NCBI GenBank assembly: GCA_038237515.1
Contig: JBBRYP010000008.1
Span: 18,850 to 82,849 of the forward strand
DNA length: 64,000 bases
Source of the DNA: JBBQDZ01 sp038237515
Lineage (GTDB): Bacteria; Actinomycetota; Thermoleophilia; Gaiellales; Gaiellaceae
Direction: 5' to 3'
The position numbers were made by a program, and so were the translations under genes. Positions 39,758 to 48,319 of this stretch are shown in pieces (positions within the stretch are counted from its first letter, which is position 1; every line of letters starts with the position of its first letter). Under the pieces are notes generated by a model that saw only the letters and a program-made list of their open reading frames with translations, had not been told where the DNA came from and searched no databases.

Positions 39758-40729
39758 GTGGAGAAGACCTACCTCCAGGCGATCTCGGACGGCCTGCGCG
39801 AGGAGATGCGGCGCGACAGGCGCGTCTTCGTCATCGGCGAGGACGTGGGCGTCTATGGGGGCGCCTTCAAGGTGACGCTCGGTTTCCAGGAGGAGTTCGG
39901 GCCCTGGCGCGTGATCGATGCCCCTCTCTCGGAGACGGCGATCGTCGGCGGCTGCACGGGCGCGGCGATCATGGGCATGCGGCCGGTGGCGGAGATGCAG
40001 TTCGCCGATTTCATCTCGTGCGCCTGGGACCAGCTCGTCACCGTCGCGGCGAAGCAGCGCTGGCGGGCGGGAACGCCGGTGCCGATCGTCGTTCGCCTCC
40101 CCTCCGGGGGAGGCTTCTCCGGGGGGCCTTTCCACTCGCAGAACCCCGAGAGCTCGTTCGCGCACATCCCGGGGCTGAAGATCGTCTGCCCGTCCACGCC
40201 GGCCGATGCGAAGGGACTGCTCGTGAGCGCCATCGAGGATCCGAACCCCGTGCTCTACTTCGAGCACAAGCATCTCTACCGGCGGATCAAGGCGGAGGTT
40301 CCGGACGAGCGCTACACGATCCCGTTCGGCGAGGCGCGGACCCACCGTGAGGGAGACGATCTCACCGTCGTCACCTGGGGTGCGATGGTCTACACGGCCG
40401 AGGAGGCCGCGAAGCAGCTTGAGGAGGACGGCGTGTCGGTCGAGATCCTCGACCTGCGAACGCTGCTCCCGTGGGACAAGCGCGCGGTCCTCGCGAGCGT
40501 CGAGAAGACCTCCAAGTTGCTCGTACTCCACGAGGACACGCGCACCGGCGGCTTCGGAGGCGAGATTGCGGCGACGGTCGCCGAGGAGGCCTTCGAGCAG
40601 CTCGACGCGCCGGTGAAGCGGGTGACCGCCCCCGACACGCCTGTCCCCTTCTCGCCGCCGCTCGAGAAGGCGTTCATCCCGCAGGTGGAGGATGTCGTCG
40701 CAGGGTTGAGAGAGCTCGCCGAGTATTAG
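39758..40729 (+). CDS. pdhB: Pyruvate/2-oxoacid dehydrogenase E1 beta subunit
   Basis: 323-aa E1 beta, normal length. GTG start gives EKTYLQAISDGLREEMRRD, followed by VFVIGEDVGVYGGAFKVTLG and VRLPSGGGFSGGPFHSQNPE, then LEILDLRTLLPWDK-type sequence near the C-terminal third. It forms the alpha2-beta2 heterotetramer with the preceding gene product. The 68-bp gap before it contains no visible structure. Confidence 0.95.
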   Translation: MEKTYLQAISDGLREEMRRDRRVFVIGEDVGVYGGAFKVTLGFQEEFGPWRVIDAPLSETAIVGGCTGAAIMGMRPVAEMQFADFISCAWDQLVTVAAKQRWRAGTPVPIVVRLPSGGGFSGGPFHSQNPESSFAHIPGLKIVCPSTPADAKGLLVSAIEDPNPVLYFEHKHLYRRIKAEVPDERYTIPFGEARTHREGDDLTVVTWGAMVYTAEEAAKQLEEDGVSVEILDLRTLLPWDKRAVLASVEKTSKLLVLHEDTRTGGFGGEIAATVAEEAFEQLDAPVKRVTAPDTPVPFSPPLEKAFIPQVEDVVAGLRELAEY

Positions 40730-40738
40730 GAGGATCGA

Positions 40739-42154
40739 GTGGCAACAGGCACCGCCGTCGACGTCGTGATGCCTCAGATGGGCGTCTCCGTCTCCGAGGG
40801 CACCGTCACGAAGTGGCTCAAGCAGGAGGGAGAGGCAGTCGAGGCGGATGAGCCGCTGCTCGAGATCTCCACGGACAAGGTCGACACGGAGATTCCGAGC
40901 CCAGCGAGCGGGACGCTGACCAAGGTGCTCGTGCGCGAGGGAGAGACGGTCGAGGTCGGGGCGAAGCTCGCGCAGATCGGCGGTGCGCCCGCGGGTGCGG
41001 GGGCAGAAGCCGAGCAGCTCGCTCCGGCCGGCGAGCCTGCCGCGCCGGCTGCCGAGGTGCCGGAGCCGGCGACCCAGGCGGCTGCCGACGCTTCGATGGC
41101 CGCGGCGAGCGAGGGGGTCGAAGAGGTCGCGCCTAATTCGCCGGGGCCGGCGGGTGGGCCGGGGCGGGCCGCGGACGGCAGCGAGAACGGGCGGACGTTT
41201 GTCTCGCCAGTCGTCGCGAGGATCGCCTCCGAGCACGGGGTGGACGTCGCAGGCGTTCCCGGCACCGGCCGGGGCGGCCGGGTCACGAAGAAGGACATCC
41301 TGGCGTTCGTGGAGGCCGGAGCGCGTCCTGAGGCTCCCGCTCCGGCGCCGCCCGCCGCGGAACCGGCGCCGGCTGCGTCCGTCGGAGTGGCCCCGGCGGC
41401 GCCGGTGCCCGCAGCCGCCCCTCCAGCGGCCGAGCCAGGACTCGGCGAAGGCGTCGAGCCGATGACCGCCATGCGCCGCGGGATCGCGACCCACATGCGC
41501 CGATCCCTCGACACCTCCGCGCACGTGACCAGCGCGATCGAGGTCGACATGACGAGGGTCGTCGCGATCCGCGAGAAGCTGAAGAAGGAGTACCAGACCT
41601 CCTACGGCGTCAACCCGACCTACCTCGCCTTCATCGCCCGTGCCGCCGTCGAGACGCTCCGAGACTACCCGTGGGTCAACGGGGAGATACGCGGCGACCA
41701 GATCGTGACCCGGAACTACGTGAACCTCGGCTTCGCGGTCGAGCTCCAGGACGGGAAGGGCCTGATCGTCCCCGTCCTCAAGAACGCGGAGACGCTCAAC
41801 CTGCTCGGCATCGCGAAAGGCGTCTCCGAGATCGCCCGTCGCGCGCGCGAGAAGCAGCTGACACCGGACGAGGTGACGGGAGGCACGTTCACGATCACGA
41901 ACCCCGGCGGCTACGGAACCTTCCACGGCACCCCCGTGATCAGCCAGCCGCAGGCGGCGATCCTCGGCACGTATGCCGTTGTGAAGCGAGCGTGGGTCGT
42001 CCAGGACGAATTCGGGGGAGACGTGATCGCGATCCGCCCGATCATGAACCTGACGCTCACGTACGACCATCGGCTCGTGGACGGGGCACTCGCCGGCAGA
42101 TTCCTGCGCGCCCTCCACGAGCGGCTCGAGACCTGGGGCGAATCGGACTACTGA
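40739..42154 (+). CDS. pdhC: Dihydrolipoamide acyltransferase E2
   Basis: 471-aa E2 core. Domains: one lipoyl domain (residues 8-80) with lipoyl lysine K47 in ISTDKVDTE; an Ala/Pro linker; peripheral-subunit-binding domain at about 155-192 (VSPVVARIASEHGVDVAGV); a second Ala/Pro linker; acyltransferase domain from about 240 with catalytic YDHRLVDGALAGRF. GTG start at 40739, 9 bp after E1 beta. No E3 gene is nearby. Its lipoyl group would be supplied by LipB/LipA encoded downstream. Confidence 0.95.
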   Translation: MATGTAVDVVMPQMGVSVSEGTVTKWLKQEGEAVEADEPLLEISTDKVDTEIPSPASGTLTKVLVREGETVEVGAKLAQIGGAPAGAGAEAEQLAPAGEPAAPAAEVPEPATQAAADASMAAASEGVEEVAPNSPGPAGGPGRAADGSENGRTFVSPVVARIASEHGVDVAGVPGTGRGGRVTKKDILAFVEAGARPEAPAPAPPAAEPAPAASVGVAPAAPVPAAAPPAAEPGLGEGVEPMTAMRRGIATHMRRSLDTSAHVTSAIEVDMTRVVAIREKLKKEYQTSYGVNPTYLAFIARAAVETLRDYPWVNGEIRGDQIVTRNYVNLGFAVELQDGKGLIVPVLKNAETLNLLGIAKGVSEIARRAREKQLTPDEVTGGTFTITNPGGYGTFHGTPVISQPQAAILGTYAVVKRAWVVQDEFGGDVIAIRPIMNLTLTYDHRLVDGALAGRFLRALHERLETWGESDY

Positions 42155-42167
42155 ACCAAGGCTGTTT

Positions 42168-42204
42168 GAGACATGCCTGGGGGCCTGACCCCCGTACCTG
42201 TCTC
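42168..42204. repeat. REP-like element, left of RAYT copy 2
   Basis: GAGACA (42168-42173) ... GGGGG CCTGA CCCCC ... TGTCTC (42199-42204): nested palindrome 13 bp after the E2 stop. Its first part TTGAGACATG-x-C-x-GGGGGCCTGACCCC recurs in the same orientation at 42832 onward, on the other side of the transposase gene. Confidence 0.8.
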
Positions 42205-42249
42205 GAGAAGCGGATTTCGCCACCCCAGCACGGCGTCTACCCTCGGCAG

Positions 42250-42834
42250 ATGGCGCGAGCGCTGCGAAACGCGCCCGCAGGCGCGATCTTCCACATCACC
42301 GCCCGCGGCAACCGACGGCAGCCGATCTTCCTCGATGACCGGGACCGTCAGCGCTTCCTTGAGATCCTCACCGCCGTAGTCCTCCGATTCGGCTGGCGCT
42401 GTCATGCGTACTGCCTGATGAGCAACCACTACCACCTGGTCGTCGAGACGCCGAAGGACAACCTGTCAGAGGGAATGCACCGCCTCAACTTCCTCTACGC
42501 GCAGTGGACCAATGCACGACACGAGGTCGACGGCCACCTGTTCGATGGGCGTTTCCGCTCCCGGATCGTCCAGAGCACGTATCAGCTGATGACACTCGTG
42601 AGGTACATCGCTCTCAATCCGGTCGCGGCTGGCTTGTGCGCCGACCCGGGTGACTGGGCGTGGAGTAGCTACCGCATGTCGATCGGAAAGGCACCCCACC
42701 GCCGGCTTCTGTCACTCGAACTCGTCCACGGCGAGTTCGGCAACAGCCTCGCGGAGGCGCGCGAGGCGCTGCGGTCGTTCGTGGAACTCCCGCTGGAGCC
42801 GCAGCTGAGCGCACGGGACGGACCGGCTGATTGA
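42250..42834 (+). mobile_element. REP-associated tyrosine transposase (RAYT), copy 2
   Basis: 194-aa HUH/Y1 transposase. ATG 42250 starts ARALRNAPAGAIFHITARGN; the HUH histidines are in CLMSNHYHLVVETPKDNL; HLFDGRFRSRIVQS and VRYIALNPVAAGLC are typical of RAYTs. It interrupts what would otherwise be an E1-E2-lipB-lipA operon. REP-like palindromes flank it on both sides in direct orientation, and its TGA stop overlaps the right one. It is clearly different in sequence from copy 1 at 22139. Confidence 0.9.
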
Positions 42835-42883
42835 GACATGTCCGGGGGCCTGACCCCGAACATGTCTGACCCCGAACATGTCC
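42833..42883. repeat. REP-like element, right of RAYT copy 2
   Basis: GAGACATGTCCGGGGGCC, then TGACCCCGAACATGTC twice in tandem. ACATGTC/GACATGT are complementary, so the element can fold as CATGTCCGGGG...CCCCGAACATG. It begins inside the transposase stop codon. Confidence 0.8.
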
Positions 42884-42928
42884 AGAAGGGGCAGAGGGCC
42901 GACGACCGGCGGCGGCTAGAGTCAGGGT

Positions 42929-43678
42929 GTGCCGCGCGGGGCGTACCTCCTGAACCTCGGCGTCGTTCCGTACCGTGAGGCGTGGGAGCTCCAGCGATCG
43001 CTCGCCGCGGCGGTCACGCAGCGGGCGATTCCCGACATCGTCGTCCTGCTCGAGCACCCGCCGGTGATCACGGTTGGTCGCCGGACGGACGAGGGGCGAG
43101 AGCTGCATGTCCCGACCGGGGCCGCCGTCGAGATCGTCGAGACCGACCGCGGGGGAAGGTCGACCTTCCACGGGCCCGGCCAGCTCGTCTGCTATCCGAT
43201 CCTGGACCTGAACCGCCACGGGCGCGACGTCAAGCTCTACCTCCGCAACCTGGAGGAGGCGATCATCCAGACGCTGGCGACGTTCCGGCTCGCGGCGACG
43301 CGGATCGAAGGGCTGACGGGCGTCTGGCTCCGGCCGCCGCCCCGCAAGATCGCCTCCATCGGCGTCCATGTCTCCCGCTGGGTCACCACCCACGGCTACG
43401 CGCTCAACGTCGACCTCGACCGCGCGCCCTTCACGGAGTGGATCACGGCCTGCGGCCTCGAGGACGCCGCCTTCACGACGGTGGCGCACGAACTGGAGCG
43501 CTCCGTGACCGTCGACGAGATCAGGCCAGCCGCGGCGGCGGCGCTCGGCGACCTCTTCGACCTGAACTTTGAGGATCTCCCCACCGAGGAGGGCGCACAT
43601 GGGTGGCGCACGCCGCCACTCCAGCCTACGCTCGGCGCGGCGCCAGGGACGATACTCCCGCTGGCGGCGCAGGCATGA
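42929..43678 (+). CDS. lipB: Octanoyltransferase LipB
   Basis: 249-aa lipoyl(octanoyl) transferase, moving octanoate from acyl-ACP to lipoyl domains. RGGRSTFHGPGQLVCYPILD, the catalytic lysine in RKIASIGVHVSRWVTTHGYA and the catalytic cysteine in ITACGLEDAAF are present. GTG start at 42929. Its stop overlaps the lipA start (ATGA). Placement after the E2 gene fits its job of modifying E2 K47. Confidence 0.95.
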   Translation: MPRGAYLLNLGVVPYREAWELQRSLAAAVTQRAIPDIVVLLEHPPVITVGRRTDEGRELHVPTGAAVEIVETDRGGRSTFHGPGQLVCYPILDLNRHGRDVKLYLRNLEEAIIQTLATFRLAATRIEGLTGVWLRPPPRKIASIGVHVSRWVTTHGYALNVDLDRAPFTEWITACGLEDAAFTTVAHELERSVTVDEIRPAAAAALGDLFDLNFEDLPTEEGAHGWRTPPLQPTLGAAPGTILPLAAQA

Positions 43679-44661
43679 CCGATAGCCCTGATCTAAATAC
43701 GAAGGCCGCTCCATCTGCCGGTTCGCCCGCGGCCGACCCGGCCGTTGCGCCCTCGCTGCCGGTCGCCGCGCGCCCGCGTCGCCCCGAGTGGATGAAGGTA
43801 CGCGCGCCGAGCGCCGACTCGCGCTACTTCGACGTCCGGAAGCTGATCCACGGACAGGGGCTGAACACGATCTGCGAGGAGGCTCGATGCCCGAACATCG
43901 CCGAGTGCTGGGGCCGTGGCACCGCGACCTTCCAGATCCTCGGCGATACCTGCACGCGCGCTTGCCGCTACTGCTACGTGCACTCGGGCCGGCCCGAGCA
44001 TCCCCCCGACCCGCTCGAGCCACTCCGCCTCGCGCACGCGGCCGTCCAGATGAGGCTGAGCCATGTCGTCGTTACCTCCGTCGATCGCGACGACGTCCCC
44101 GATCGCGGCGCCGGCCACTACGCCGCGACCATCCGGGCGCTGAAGTCGAAGCTGCCGGAAGCCAGCGTCGAGGTGCTCACTCCGGACTTCCTCGGCGTGG
44201 AGGAGCAGGCACTGACGACCGTCCTGGCAGCGAGGCCGGACGTCTTCAACCACAACATCGAGACCGTGCGCCGGCTGCACGCGAGGATGCGGGGCGCGAA
44301 GGCGAGCTACGACGGCGCGCTGCGCCTCCTGCGCCGGGCCAAGGACCTCGCCGACTACCCCGTGCTGACGAAGTCAGGGATCATCGTCGGCCTCGGCGAG
44401 CGCAACGAGGAGGTCGTCGACACGATGCGCGACCTTCGCGCGGCCGCCGTCGACGTCCTCACGATCGGCCAGTACCTCCAGCCGAGCGCGAAGCACGCCC
44501 CGATCGACCGCTGGGTCCACCCCGAAGAGTTCCGGTGGTTTCGCGAGCAGGGCGAGGCTCTGGGTTTCGGATCCGTCTTCTCGGGCCCACTCGTTCGGTC
44601 GAGCTATCGGGCGGATGAGCAGCGTCACGCCGCGGTCGGCCGCGGCGCTCTCGCGTACTGA
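43675..44661 (+). CDS. lipA: Lipoyl synthase LipA
   Basis: 328-aa radical-SAM enzyme inserting two sulfur atoms into octanoyl chains. Auxiliary-cluster motif CEEARCPNIAEC (CX4CX5C), radical-SAM motif CTRACRYCYV (CX3CX2C), and a serine-containing C-terminus (GPLVRSSYRADEQ) are all in place. ATG at 43675 overlaps the lipB stop. A Pro/Ala-rich 45-residue N-terminal extension precedes the conserved part. Confidence 0.96.
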   Translation: MTDSPDLNTKAAPSAGSPAADPAVAPSLPVAARPRRPEWMKVRAPSADSRYFDVRKLIHGQGLNTICEEARCPNIAECWGRGTATFQILGDTCTRACRYCYVHSGRPEHPPDPLEPLRLAHAAVQMRLSHVVVTSVDRDDVPDRGAGHYAATIRALKSKLPEASVEVLTPDFLGVEEQALTTVLAARPDVFNHNIETVRRLHARMRGAKASYDGALRLLRRAKDLADYPVLTKSGIIVGLGERNEEVVDTMRDLRAAAVDVLTIGQYLQPSAKHAPIDRWVHPEEFRWFREQGEALGFGSVFSGPLVRSSYRADEQRHAAVGRGALAY

Positions 44662-44674
44662 CCGGCGCTCGAGA

Positions 44675-44708
44675 ACGGAGAGGGCCACCTTCGGGCGGCC
44701 CTCTCCGT
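44675..44708 (+). terminator. lipA terminator, GAGGGCC stem family
   Basis: ACGGAGAGGGCC, 10 loop bases containing TTCG, GGCCCTCTCCGT: perfect 12-bp stem 13 bp after the lipA stop. Confidence 0.8.
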
Positions 44709-44724
44709 GCGCTCTCGAAGCGAC

Positions 44725-44880
44725 CTAGTGCGGCGTCTCCCAACGTTTCGCTCGAAACTGACGGTTCGCCGACGCCGCACTATTCCGGCCGCTCGGCGGC
44801 CGGCGGCCGCGAAGCGGCCGAGTAGTGCGGCCTCCACCTGCCCTTCGTTTCCGGTCGAACGTTATGAGAGGCCGCACTAG
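44725..44880. repeat. 155-bp double-hairpin repeat, copy C
   Basis: Same design as copy B (38056-38212): hairpins at 44726-44782 and 44823-44879 with identical arm sequences and a central CGGCCGC/GCGGCCG block. Its right end contains the stop codon (44877-44879) of the first Asp-box gene on the minus strand. About ten differences from copy B fall in loops and spacers. Confidence 0.85.
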
Positions 44881-47800
44881 CTGAGCTTGTACAGCCACAC
44901 GCCCTGCGCGTGTGTGGCCGCGTAGATCAGCCGGATGGAGCAGGAGCGACACGCGTCGCGCTGACCCGGGACGATCGCGAGATGCGTGATCTCCTGCCTC
45001 GGCATCCCGGGAGTCACGGTCCATCCGAAGGATCCGCCGGCACCCGGCGTGCCCTTCAGGACGCCGAAGTCCGAGGCCGCGTAGAGCGCGCCGGTCGCGT
45101 CGTCCATGACGATGTCGTTGATCGGAAGGTCACCGGAGTTCGTGGAGGTCGGGAATGCGCTCGTCCCGCCCTCCACACCGAGGTTCGTGAACGTCGCACC
45201 GGTCGGCGTGCCGCTGATGCCGTTCGTGATCGTCACGCGAAACACGTGCCCCGGCGTTCCCGGCGTGGCACCGTTGAAGCCGGAGTATGCGATGTAGGCG
45301 ACGTTCGGGTTGCTCGGGTCGGGGTAGATCCCGTTCGGGTGCCTGTCGGGCGAGCAGTTCACCGACCCCTCAGGAGGCGCGGTCGGGTTCGCACCGGCCG
45401 CGGTCGGACAGTTGCCCGAGAAGGACGGCGTCGGGAGACTGTCCAGCCTGTACCAGACCACAGAGGCCGGGTCGAGCGCGTCGGCGTTGCGCGTGATGAA
45501 GACGCGGCCGGTCGATGTCGTCGCCCACATGGTGGAGCGGTCGGCCCCGCGGCGTGAGACCCACGAGATCTGAGACCCTGGTCGCGTGGTTCCGTAGGGG
45601 CTGCTGCCACCGCCGGTACCGGTCAGGTCGCCGGGCGAGTTCGTCCCGACCGGCCCGCCCAACGGCTGGAAGTCGCCGCACGTCGTGGGCGTCGCGAAGA
45701 AGTCGGGGCAGTTCGCCTCGTAGTTTGCGATGTCCGGAGTCACCTGCTGCGGAACTGTGATCGAGGAGCCGGCGCCGAACGCCCAGCTCCGCCACACGTG
45801 CTGCAGCCCGGAGTAGATGGGATGTGTCCGGACGCACCCGGGTAGCTGCTGGTTGCACACGCCGGCCCCGTTGAAGAGGGGCGGGTTCGGGTCGGAGATC
45901 TGCGGCCAGTAGAAACCGACGTTCTCTCCGCTAAGCAACATCGGATAGAAGATGTCGACCCACTTGTCCGGAGTGCCGCCGCGGAAGTTCGCGGCGGTGA
46001 ACGGGCCGGTGAACTCGTTGAAGACCCACGGCTTGCCCGTTGCCGCCGTGGACTGGTCGTAGTAGCTGTCGAAGCCGGCGTCGCCGCCGTCGCCGTAGAT
46101 GACCTGCGTCCATTCGTCCGGATCGCAGTTCACGGGCATCCAGGTGCCGTTGTCCTGCGTCCCGCCGATCACGTTGCACGGCCGGAGCGGGTCGACGGCG
46201 ACGTTCTCGAACTGGATCGTGTTGCCGAGGCGCGTGTTGATGTCGCCGAGCGTCGTCGGGATGCGGGACAGGAGCCGCTGGCACTGCACGAGGGCGTTGC
46301 CCGAGAGGCTCGGAACGCCCGCAGCCGGAACGCCGCGGAACGAGCAGGCCCGCGAGAGGTTCGTGTACGTCCCCGACGCGCGGTTGATGCCACCGTCCGA
46401 GCCCTCGAAGAACTGCGCCGCGCGGGCCGGGTTGATCAGGATCTCGTGCTGGTCGGGGTGGATCGAATGTTGCGCGACGAGGCACGGCAGGCCCGCTGCG
46501 CCGAGCGCGCACCAGCTGGCCGGCACGTTCTGCGCGTCGAAAGTCATGTCAGTGAACGTCCGATCGCCGTTGGCTGGATCAGGGTCGCCGGCGGTGTTCG
46601 AGTAGAGCACTCCTCGCCCGTCGGAGATTCCGCTCCCGCACCCGACGCCCTTTGTGTAGCAGGGGATCTCGCCGTACTGATAGGAGCCGATCACGTACAC
46701 GTCGTCCGGGCGATTCCTGGGGGTGTAGACGTCTTGGTCGTAGGCGCACTGCCCGGTGCAAAAACCCCGCGTCGCCCAGTAGGGGCTCGCGGTCGAGTTG
46801 GCGGTGAGAATCTGCCAGCCGCTGTTGTAGGTGGCCGGGAACGGGTTGCCGCTGCCGGCCGGAGGCGTCGCGGCGCCCGCCGGCTCGGAGGCCAGGAGCA
46901 CCGACGAGGTCTGGTTCGCGTTGTCGGTGCGCCAGAAGCTGGACGGCGCCTCACCCGCGAAGGGTGCTCCGCCGTTCTCACCCGTCGTGATGTAGATGCG
47001 CGTCTTGCTGTTCTTGACGGTCAGGTCGAACATCGTCCGCTCACGCGAGAGCGGGTCCGAGAGGCGCGGCGCGAACACCTGCTTGAAGTCGGTTGCCGGC
47101 AACGTCCCTCCGGCGACCTCGCCGCCGCAGGAGGTGTTGGCGGTCGTCGGGCAGCGCCGGTAGACGCCGCGGGCGAGCGCCGAGGCATAGACGGCCTTCG
47201 AGTCGAGCGGGTCGAGGCCGACGTCCATGATCCCGCGCCGAACCGGCGTCGTTGCGGGAGTGGCGTACGGGAGCCACACCGGCGTGAAGGTCGCGCCGCC
47301 GTCGGTCGACTCATAGAGCCCCGTCGGATTTGCGCCCGGCTCGTCGCGAACCTGAGCCTCCGGGCCGATGATCACATGCGAGATGGAACGCGCGGCGACC
47401 GCCGAACCGACGAAGAGGTGCTGCGGGTTGCCCCGCTCGACGACGATCTCGCTGATGCCCCTGCCGAGGAAGGCGTCCACGCCCGGCGTGGAGCATGCGT
47501 TGACCGCGTTGCTGACGCAGGTGTCCCCGAGCTTCGTCCAGGAGCTGCCGGCGTCCGTGGACTTGTAGACACCGACGCCTGCCTCGCAGCCGGAGGAGCA
47601 GTTGTTCGGCTCGCCCGTTCCGACGTAGAGAGTGCGCTCAGTCGGGTCGTTCGGGTCGAGGACGATCTTCCCGATCGAGTTGATGCCGAGCTGGTTGCCG
47701 CTGACGTACTGCCAGACGGGGTCCGGCGCGGTCGCGTCGTCGGTGCGCCAGATGCCGCCGCCCACAGGCCCCGCCCACATCCGGCAGCGATAGGGGGAGA

Positions 47801-48257
47801 CCGCCGCGCCGCACGTGGGCGAGATCGCAAGCGCTGCGGTGCGGCTCGCCGTGTGGTACGTGGCGCCGGAGAAGTTGAGGATGCCGGGCTCGGTCGCGTG
47901 CTGCTGCGGACCGTAGTCCTGCCAGACGTTCAGCAGGCCGGGGTTCGGGGCCGCCTCCGGTGTTCTGGCGGCGAGCCGCCCGAACGTGGCACGTTCGTTC
48001 TGGAGCCACGCCGGCGCGACCTGCGCGGCGGGATACGCGCGGATCGAGGCCCGATAGTCCTCGGCGGCGAGACCTTCCGAGCCGCCGCGAGGGCGTGCGG
48101 CAGCCGTGCCACCGCTGTCGATGTCGCCGCGCGTCGCCTTCAGACGGAGCGCCGACGACGCCGTCGAGTTCCGCGTGACCGCTGCGACGAGCCCCGCGGC
48201 GACGACGACGAGCGCCAGCGCCGTCACGACGATGGCACGCGTATGCCTTCTCAACAT
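44877..48257 (-). CDS. Giant secreted/anchored Asp-box (BNR, sortilin-like) protein 1
   Basis: 1,126 aa from ATG 48257, which is preceded by GAGGGGGA and starts MLRRHTRAIVVTALALVVVA, a signal peptide or anchor. The rest is extracytoplasmic and rich in beta-propeller blades with Asp-box motifs, e.g. KSTDAGSSWTKL, ESTDGGATFTPVW and GSDGGINRASG. Conserved among the three paralogs are CSSGCEAGVGVYK, SIHPDQHEILINP, GGTQDNGTW, IYGDGGDAGFD and the end GVWLYKLS. Sialidase-like propellers of the VPS10/sortilin type bind or cleave glycans or peptides; no catalytic set was recognised. Last of three tandem paralogs. Confidence 0.85.
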   Translation of the reverse strand: MLRRHTRAIVVTALALVVVAAGLVAAVTRNSTASSALRLKATRGDIDSGGTAAARPRGGSEGLAAEDYRASIRAYPAAQVAPAWLQNERATFGRLAARTPEAAPNPGLLNVWQDYGPQQHATEPGILNFSGATYHTASRTAALAISPTCGAAVSPYRCRMWAGPVGGGIWRTDDATAPDPVWQYVSGNQLGINSIGKIVLDPNDPTERTLYVGTGEPNNCSSGCEAGVGVYKSTDAGSSWTKLGDTCVSNAVNACSTPGVDAFLGRGISEIVVERGNPQHLFVGSAVAARSISHVIIGPEAQVRDEPGANPTGLYESTDGGATFTPVWLPYATPATTPVRRGIMDVGLDPLDSKAVYASALARGVYRRCPTTANTSCGGEVAGGTLPATDFKQVFAPRLSDPLSRERTMFDLTVKNSKTRIYITTGENGGAPFAGEAPSSFWRTDNANQTSSVLLASEPAGAATPPAGSGNPFPATYNSGWQILTANSTASPYWATRGFCTGQCAYDQDVYTPRNRPDDVYVIGSYQYGEIPCYTKGVGCGSGISDGRGVLYSNTAGDPDPANGDRTFTDMTFDAQNVPASWCALGAAGLPCLVAQHSIHPDQHEILINPARAAQFFEGSDGGINRASGTYTNLSRACSFRGVPAAGVPSLSGNALVQCQRLLSRIPTTLGDINTRLGNTIQFENVAVDPLRPCNVIGGTQDNGTWMPVNCDPDEWTQVIYGDGGDAGFDSYYDQSTAATGKPWVFNEFTGPFTAANFRGGTPDKWVDIFYPMLLSGENVGFYWPQISDPNPPLFNGAGVCNQQLPGCVRTHPIYSGLQHVWRSWAFGAGSSITVPQQVTPDIANYEANCPDFFATPTTCGDFQPLGGPVGTNSPGDLTGTGGGSSPYGTTRPGSQISWVSRRGADRSTMWATTSTGRVFITRNADALDPASVVWYRLDSLPTPSFSGNCPTAAGANPTAPPEGSVNCSPDRHPNGIYPDPSNPNVAYIAYSGFNGATPGTPGHVFRVTITNGISGTPTGATFTNLGVEGGTSAFPTSTNSGDLPINDIVMDDATGALYAASDFGVLKGTPGAGGSFGWTVTPGMPRQEITHLAIVPGQRDACRSCSIRLIYAATHAQGVWLYKLS

Positions 48258-48319
48258 TCTTCCCCCTCGTGTAAGGACCATGTCACACCGCTGACCAGGA
48301 CTTCTTCCGTTCCGAAGAG

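Noticed and set aside
39680..42223. 847-codon open frame on the minus strand opposite the E1 beta and E2 genes
   Set aside because: It is antisense to genes with clear ThDP and lipoyl motifs, is rich in Arg, Asp and Gly typical of mirror frames in GC-rich DNA, and contains no recognisable domain.
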